Shown: piece by piece, positions 57,300 through 64,000 of the stretch
How the letters are laid out: every line of letters begins with the position of its first letter
Position numbering within the stretch: the stretch's first letter is position 1
NCBI RefSeq assembly: GCF_000003855.2
Contig: NW_003101633.1
Location: forward strand, 1-64,000
From: Blastomyces gilchristii SLH14081
Taxonomy: Eukaryota; Ascomycota; Eurotiomycetes; Onygenales; Ajellomycetaceae
Length of the DNA stretch: 64,000 nucleotides
Direction: 5' to 3'
Program-made: the position numbers and the translations under genes
Notes under the pieces: model-generated
The model's input: the letters and a program-made list of their open reading frames with translations, nothing else
Databases searched by the model: none
What the model was told of the DNA's origin: nothing

Positions 57300-58250
57300 A
57301 GCATGTCTGAGCTCTGCTCAGAATGCTGCTGAGTTGAGTCTGCAGAGTCTCACAGTTTCTTTATCTTCTCTCTGTAAGAAGGCTCTGATGTGATCTCTGA
57401 CTAGCACTGCTACTTGTCTGCACTATGTTAAGCAGCTGAAGAAGAGAGAGATTTTATACATCTGTCTCTTCTCTCACTTCTATTATTTCTGTTACATCTA
57501 TAACAATGACTTCTGTCTCTCTGTAAGTATTATCTCACAGAAAGACATTGTATCAGCTCTGATAAGAAATCTAGATGCTTAAGCAGTACAGAGTGAGAGT
57601 CTCAGAGCTTCAAGTATTAACAGATTTCATTAAGACTGAGAAGGTTTCTCTTGCTCATCTGTAAAAGAAGGTGAAAGTGTGAATCTCTGAGATAAAAAAA
57701 CACCTCAGAATGACTGATCTTAAGAAGAAATCAGTCAGTACTGCTATTAGAAGCACTGTGAAGATCAATTACTGATTAAAGAGAATCTCACTTTAATTGA
57801 AACAGATGACTGAGATGTTTTATAAGTTGATAAGTTAATATTTTTATATATTTCTTATGCTCTTCTGCAGCACTGCAGTACTAACTTCTCAGCAGATAAA
57901 GATGCTAATACTGAAGACTTCAACAGTGAAGAATAAGTTTAATGAGAGTGTAATTATTAATGAGTAGACTCTGATCTCTCTTTTTACTTTTTCAGTGAGC
58001 TGTAGCTCTATTAGAATAGCAGCAGTCTGTGAGTTAATAATATTAATCTTTTTATTAATTTTTAATATTTCTTTTCTCTAACTGCTTCAGGAATTTTATA
58101 CTTATATAGTCTTATTAAACTTCTAAAAAACTCTTTAAGAGAAAATAGAAGAAGAGTGCTACAGAGTCTATAAGACACTGACTTATCACTATAAGATTAT
58201 CTCTAAAAAATTCTTTAAGAAAAATAAGAAGTTTTAAGCAGTATTTCTTA
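57300..58250 (-). other. Gypsy-3 region between chromodomain and ORF3
   Basis: About 950 bp inside Gypsy-3. The first part (57218-57370) is repeated at 63728-63879 in Gypsy-4. No domain is recognised. It may hold the 5' part of ORF3 (a glutamate/serine-rich minus-strand reading). It contains the empty MITE target ATCTTCTC at 57363-57370. Confidence 0.4.
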
Positions 58251-58269
58251 CTTAATATCTCTGATATGT

Positions 58270-61200
58270 AATAGAGCAGTCTCTACTAATTATCTCATAG
58301 CTTGTAATCTCTTTCTCAGCATTTTTCAAATACTTAAGCAGTTCTCATGAATTCTCTGACAATGAATAATTTTCTCATTTAATAAGATATTAAAGCTTAC
58401 TGTAATATATTCACTTATTCAATATTTTCTTCACAAGATATTCAATATCACTCTCAATCTTGATATTATTCAGCTGAGACAGCTCTGCTCTGAGACATTG
58501 CTTATAGAGCTTCAAATAGAAAATGTGAAAAACAGAATGAATTGATTTCAATTCTGTGAGTAATTTCAACTTATATATCTGCTTATTTATCACTCTTATT
58601 ACTGAGAAAGATTCTAGTTATCACTTACTGAGCTTCTTACACAGTCTTATTATCTTGATATTCTTTGCTGAAAATAGTACTTGATTCTCTATCAAGAACT
58701 TCATTGAAAGATGTTTTCAATTATAGTATTTTATCTACTACTTCTGAGTGTGATGAATACTTTTTATCATCTTCTTATAAATTTTATTCAAAAGTTTCAA
58801 TCTTACTTTTACTTCTGATACTGAGAGATACTCTGTTCTCTGTATCTGTCTAACATTCTGACTATCTATTTCTCTCTTTGAAATGTCATCTGTGATATCA
58901 CTGAATAATGAAGAATTATATTCATAATAAGTATAGAAAAAAGATATCTTTAAGGTTACATTCTTTACATTATTATATATAAATTCAGTGATCAGAAGGT
59001 GTTTGAGCTAATCATTCTGATAATATAAATAGAACACTTGAAGATGCTGTTCTAGTATCTGATTCTGATGTTCAGTCTGATTATCTATCTGCAGATAAAA
59101 TGCAGTACTGAGAAGATATTTTATTATAAGATAATAGTAAAAAGCTGATCAGTATTTACTGATGAAGAGAGATTTTCAATCTGTTATTAATAATTTCAGA
59201 GCATCATAATTATAAATGATAATATCTAAAAACAGATCAGCTAATTCAGAGACTTTAATCTTTTTATAAGTAGAAATATATCTGATTATCTTTGTGAAGT
59301 GATCAATAATAATTAAAATTGAGTCATATTCTTTGACTCTTGTTGACTTTGATAGATTAACTATGAAATTTATTAATAGATTCTGCTATGAGCTCTTTGA
59401 AACAGGCAGTGATATCAACTCACTGTATTACTTATACTATGAAATCTTTATTCTTTGACAGATATTGTAAGTCTTAATATACTCTTTGATATCTGTCTGA
59501 AGCTTATCTTAAATATATTTACATTTTAGAAGCTTCTTAGTCTTCTCTAATCTGAAGTGTTCTGTATGAGAATTATTATAATGAATTCTCAATAACTTCT
59601 GACACACTGCTCTGCTATAAGAGATGAAGACTGAATCATTCAGTAGTAGAAGTTCATATTCTTCTAGTTATCAGTGACTTGATTTCTTAGCAGTATCACC
59701 CTGCTCAGAGTCTGTCTCTTTCAAGTTCAAACTGAATTCTTTCTTCTTCAACTTCTGAATTCAAGCTGCAGTAGAGATATCTCTCTTCTATAATTTATTA
59801 ATAAATTTCAAAAGTAGTCAGATTGAAAGATTGTAGACTATTTTATTCTTTATCAATTCAATAATTATAAGATATGATATGAGAAGCTTATGATCTTCAG
59901 TGTCAGTTCTCTGTGAGAATCTGAGTTTTCTTTCATTTTCTATACTGAGTTGTGCAGCTATCTTATCAGCACTGTTTCTGAGCTTCAGAGAATCTCAACT
60001 CTCTACAGTCAGCTTCTTCTGCAGTGATGACAGAGATTCTTTTATAGAATTCTTCTTCATATCAATGATATTATAATCAGGCTGTTTAAATAACATGTCA
60101 GCAGAATTAAGCTAATCTGAACAGTATCAGATATAGAAATCATACTCTGAAAGCAGCTCTGCTCATCTGGCTTGATATTCTGTCAAGCTCTTTGTTGTCA
60201 AGAAGTAACATAGATTTACATAATCAGTGAGAACTTGCACTGAGTACTTACTACTCTGAAGATAATATTATCAGATCTTAAAGAATTTAACAATTACTAA
60301 CATCTTCTGATTATGAGTATTATATCTTCTCTATATAAGTGATAACTTCTTGAAGAAGAAGATCACTGATCTTTATTTACAGTGTCTTATAGACTCTGTG
60401 AAAAAGTCTTCTCTTATAGATAATTCATTATCTATTTTCTCAGAGATGATTATTTTCTGATTCTTTCAATATTGAAAGATCTTCAGTGTTAACTGTGAAA
60501 AGATTTCACAGATCTCATTTCTGAATATATCAGTCTCACACTGACTGAGTAAGTCAGAGTTAAAGTGATTTAGTATTATAGCATCTGTGAAAGCTTGTTT
60601 CAATTCTGCAAATGTCTGTATAATATCTTGAGTGAGAATAAACAGTTCTGTTTTTCTGTCTTTCACACTTCTCTTTAACAGATCTGTAAGAGAAACAGTA
60701 ATCTGTGAATATGTATAGATGAATTATCTATAGAAATTTATAAATTCTAAAAACACCTGCATTTTATGATACATCTGCAGTATTGACCAGTTCTCAATGA
60801 TAAAGATTCAGCTTCTATTCATTGAAATGTCATTCATCTCAATAATATAATCTAAGAAATCAATCTCCTGCATGTAGAATGAGCATTTTTCAGTGTTTAT
60901 ATAGAGTTAATACTGTCTCAAGTGACTTAATACTTCTTGAATATGAGTATCATGTTCTTTCTCTGTTTTTGAGAAGATTAGAATGTTATTCAAGTATACT
61001 ATGCAGAAGACATTGACAAGGCCCTGCAGTGCCTCATTTATATAGGTCTGAAAGATGACTGAAGTGTTATAAAAATTAAAAGATAAAACAAGATATTTAA
61101 AATTACTGTACTTGATATGAAAAGCTGTTTTTTAAATATTATTTTTGTTAACTCTGATTTTATAATAGATATTCTGTATATTAATCTTTGAGAATATCTT

Positions 61201-62100
61201 TACTTCAGATAATTGATTGATCATCTTGTCAATTAACAGTAATAAATAGCAATTCTTAATCATCATCTTATTAAGGCCTCTATAGTCTATGTATAGATGT
61301 AGTCTATTATTCTTCTTAAGTATAAAGAGTATAGACATCTCTGCTGAACTCTTTGATAAATATATTCAGTTCTTTGATTATGCTTCTTTAAGATATTTAC
61401 ACAGAACATTCAATTTCTTTATAAACAAGTTGTAAAGAAGCTTATATAACACTGTTACACTGTCTTTAAGATGAATTTTATATTGTATCTTGATATTAGA
61501 AAACTTCACTACTTCTCTTTCTGAAAAGATATTCTTAAAATCTGTAAAGAGATGTTATATATATTCATCTTTAATAATGAATACTGCTGCTAATCTTGCA
61601 GTGAGCGTGATGACTTTTTCATCTATCTTCAAGTCTCAGTCATCTACTACACAGTATATTAACTCAATCTTTTTCTTAAGATTCTTCTGATGAAACTCTT
61701 CAGATTTCTCTATCACTGTCTCTTTATTAGTAAGATAGTATTATCACATCTGAGTGACTCAGTCAATGAGAGAATTGTTTTCTCTCAATCATAGAAGATC
61801 TAGAATGATGTTCTCATCTATAATATTAACTATGTAAAGAAGCAGACTGCTCTTCTTGAAGATTTCTTCTGAGTCTGTGATCACACACTGTGCTTGAATT
61901 ATATCAAAACAGTGATATTTCATTTTATCAGTAAATTTTATATGATCTGACAGATCTATCTTCTTTCAATTCTTTATTAAAGAAAAGAAATAGAATATGA
62001 AGTTGATATTCACTCTGAAGTTAAGTAGACATCTCACTAGTATCTTCTTATTTGAAGTATACATTGTGATCATAACATGAACTCAGAGATATGAGAATTA
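58270..62100 (-). pseudogene. Gypsy-3 pol relic with chromodomain
   Basis: Minus-strand order is as follows. RT (61338-61132) reads SILFILKKNNRLHLYIDYRG, then NLKMM-type linker and KIFSKINIQNIYYKI (family PKKDGKLRLCVDYRGLN...KFDLxxAYH). RNase H entry (60666-60466) reads FAELKQAFTDAIILNHFN. The integrase zinc-finger part (near 59640-59550) reads LLRIHYNNSHTEHFRLEKT. The C-terminal block (58593-58411) reads QIYKLKLLTELKSIHSVFHI, matching KLxLPxxxxIHPVFHVSLLRPY. The chromodomain near 58410-58290 reads YLIKWENYSLSENSWELLKY (TGG codon retained). Protease was not placed with confidence. Stops are frequent. Confidence 0.87.
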
Positions 62101-62109
62101 TCAATTCTT

Positions 62110-63060
62110 CATTTCTTTCTCTTCTTTATCTTTTATAAATATATTTATCAGATGAAAAGTTAACTTTGAGAAGATATCTTCTCAGTTTCTTCTCTTCTTC
62201 AGCTTCTTACAATCACTGATATAGTAATCATCAGCTTCACAGTTGAAACAGAGATCTTTGTCAAATCTTTTTTAACATTTCTTCACAGTAAGTGAAGAAT
62301 CAGAATACTTGAAATTCTTCTTTACTTTCTTTATATTGAAGCTATTACAGTACTGTTTAAATCTTATCATGAGTTACTTAGAAGAGATCTTGTTAATCTT
62401 TTTCTCAGAGAATTGATTATTCAAATAGATTCAGAAAGTCAGGTTGATAAGCTTAGTATAATTGATTAATGAACTCTGATACTGTGATATTATTATTCAT
62501 ATCTTGTAAGTCAGCTTTATAAGATAAAGCTGTATTTTTAATTGATTCAAATCATCAGTTAATTTCTCTTAATATTCTTCAAATCTTATATTGAAATCAG
62601 AAGAATTCTTATTATCTTATTAATATAATATATTGAACTGCTGCACTGCTGTGAAGCTGCAGTTATAATAATCTTTAATTTAATTCAGTAGAAAGTTCTT
62701 GAATTCTTCTCAAGTCATGATAGTATTAATATACTCAAGCTCTCTCTTCTTAATAGCTCAAGTAGTTGCAGAGATATCTTTAAGAAGATTGATAATATAG
62801 ATTACTTATATCTTATGAGTATTATACTGGCTTGAATTAAGATGGAATTTCTGTTCAAGAGTATAAGTAAAGCTGTGAAATTCAGATAAGATGTTTCTCT
62901 TATATCTTGAAGAATCTCTGATCTTAATCTCTCTATCTTCATGATAGATGTAGGTGTGTAGAGGCTGCAGCAGTGGCAGAGTGATTAAAGAGCTTATATC
63001 AAAATATGCAGTGAGTTCAGAAATCTCAGATTTCTGCTGAGATAGAGATGTATACACTCT
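62110..63060 (-). pseudogene. Gypsy-3 gag relic
   Basis: The minus-strand open stretch 63057-62806 starts near the 5' LTR. The reading continues through stops to the zinc knuckle DLCFNCEADDYYISDCKKLK near 62250-62190 (C-x2-C-x4-H-x4-C, with His changed to Tyr). The order LTR, gag, knuckle is normal. The start codon at 63057 is plausible, 130 bp after the LTR. Confidence 0.75.
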
Positions 63061-63186
63061 AGGAAATAATATAGTGTTTTTCTCAGAGAATGAGATCAGA
63101 TCAGTCTCAGTGCAGATGTATAAGATTATATCAGTCTGTTAGAGCTTGACTGATTCAAATGTATAATCAGGTCAAGTGATTTGAAT

Positions 63187-63722
63187 TGTAACATGATGAA
63201 ACTGAAGCAGTGACTAGTTGATAATATCATGTAGAGATAGTTGTTTGAGAAGCTGTATAAGTGAGCTTAACTATCTTGCTTAAATAGCAAGCTTGTAGAC
63301 TACAGGGTTATTGCAAGAATATCACAGATATAATACTTAGTATACTAAGAAGATTGTATAAGACACACAGTAACTCTTGTATATATTTCAGTAGAAGAAA
63401 AGAAATGAATTGCTGGCTTCTTTGATGAGAAGCCAGCATCTAGCTATTCTATATAGACAATGAGTGAATACCCTCCTCTCATTTCATAAGCAAGAATAGC
63501 CGGAGTGATACCTCAGTGACATCTCATTGTCAAGGAAGAGTAATCTGCTGATCTTGTATAGAAGCGGGGTTCTCTTATCCATCAATCAGATCTTCCTATG
63601 ATATATTCAAATGATGTCATAGAGTGGTTAGAAACCGGTTCAGATGGGATGAAATCATCCGCATGGAAGCGATGGGCCGTGTGGAACCGCAGCGGGGCCT
63701 TGGCGCGGCCGGGAGCGTGACA
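63187..63722 (-). repeat. Gypsy-3 5' LTR
   Basis: 536 bp. Its outer (right) end is nearly unmutated (CGCAGCGGGGCCTTGGCGCG at 63688-63707), whereas its inner end is mutated: the reverse of the partner LTR. Confidence 0.93.
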
Positions 63723-63727
63723 ATATG

Positions 63728-63879
63728 ATCATTTGAAGAGAATCTCAGAGAGAGCTTGATTTCAGAAATAGTAACTCTGAGAAGCTCAATTCATAGTTTC
63801 TCTTCTATAATATGCTCAAGCTCTGCTCAGAATACTGCTGAGTTAAGTCTGCAGAATCTCACAGTTTCTTTGTCTTCTC
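63728..63879 (-). other. Continuation of Gypsy-4 interior
   Basis: Matches 57218-57370 of Gypsy-3. It continues the sequence broken at 55944. It ends at the MITE-5 target GTCTTCTC (63872-63879). Confidence 0.8.
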
Positions 63880-64000
63880 TAGACTGGCCGCTGAGATCAT
63901 GAATTTCACATTTGATCTCATTTGATCTGGTCTCATATATTTCTTGGCATGAATCCTGCTGGGACTAGTCATTAAAAAAACATGCAAAGTGACTATATAT
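63880..64000 (+). mobile_element. MITE copy 5, truncated by the window end
   Basis: Begins TAGACTGGCC and follows copies 1 and 2 for 121 bp to the window edge. The presumed target is GTCTTCTC (63872-63879). The paralogous empty site lies at 57363-57370. Confidence 0.9.

Larger units (their letters stand above)
55945..63722 (-). mobile_element. Gypsy-3: complete Ty3/Gypsy chromovirus, minus strand
   Basis: 536-bp LTRs (55945-56480; 63187-63722) read TGTCACGCTCCC...GTTACA on the minus strand at their better-preserved ends. The 5-bp duplication is ATATG (55940-55944; 63723-63727). A purine tract AAAGAAGAGAG lies before the 3' LTR. The domains gag, RT, RNase H, integrase and chromodomain are followed by ORF3. 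Joining the outer flanks restores the sequence found uninterrupted at 57195-57240 inside Gypsy-3. The target was therefore an older member of the same family. Confidence 0.93.

Noticed and set aside
1..64000. CRISPR arrays or rRNA genes
   Set aside because: No regularly spaced identical short repeats with unique spacers and no rRNA-like sequence were seen.

Overview
This window looks like a filamentous ascomycete (Pezizomycotina; a Eurotiomycetes-like genome is only a guess from the gene families). It is strongly bipartite. About 34.8-44.9 kb is a moderate-GC island with normal-looking codons, short introns and at least one intact gene. Almost everything else is AT-rich, stop-riddled DNA in which old genes and transposons can be read only by looking through C-to-T and G-to-A changes (repeat-induced point mutation, RIP, or something like it). 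The preferred sites here appear to be CpG and CpC/GpG: CA, TG, CT and AG stay common while CG, CC and GG nearly vanish. This differs from the classical CpA preference.

Left arm (1-23.6 kb). 1-3.34 kb is featureless, extremely AT-rich DNA. At 3731 starts a decayed DUF3435-type tyrosine recombinase gene with a C-terminal zinc finger. It is cut after codon 14 by a 16-kb insertion and resumes in frame at 19802, ending near 22359. The insertion is a chromodomain Gypsy element (Gypsy-1, 258-bp LTRs, target duplication AGAAG). Gypsy-1 was itself hit by a second Gypsy (Gypsy-2, 167-bp LTRs, duplication TATG) and by a 506-bp MITE (8-bp duplication GTAATAAG). A second MITE lies at 23.1 kb.

Middle (23.7-35.1 kb). 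Copia-2 (+ strand, duplication GTAAT) received Copia-1 (- strand, duplication AATTG) exactly at its left edge. It also received a tRNA-derived SINE (- strand, 13-bp duplication, ATT-repeat tail) near its right end.

Island (35.1-44.9 kb). It holds a small hypothetical gene (36257-36631), an intact four-exon APH/AIM9-like phosphotransferase gene (37343-39140), a lightly mutated FunK1 kinase pseudogene (39507-41550, - strand) and unassigned sequence.

Right arm (45-64 kb). It holds an unidentified decayed coding region on the - strand, a mutated BCS1-like AAA ATPase gene, and a mutated Myb/SANT-like gene split by a MITE that itself contains another MITE. A C2H2-finger-like relic follows, then a 75-bp minisatellite. 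The arm ends in an older Gypsy copy interrupted by a full Gypsy-3 of the same family (536-bp LTRs, duplication ATATG), with a fifth MITE at the window edge.

The genes do not form a pathway. The window reads as an accessory, possibly subtelomeric region where repeated gene families (DUF3435, FunK1, BCS1-like, Myb-like) and transposons were mutated, and where target duplications allow the insertion order to be reconstructed.
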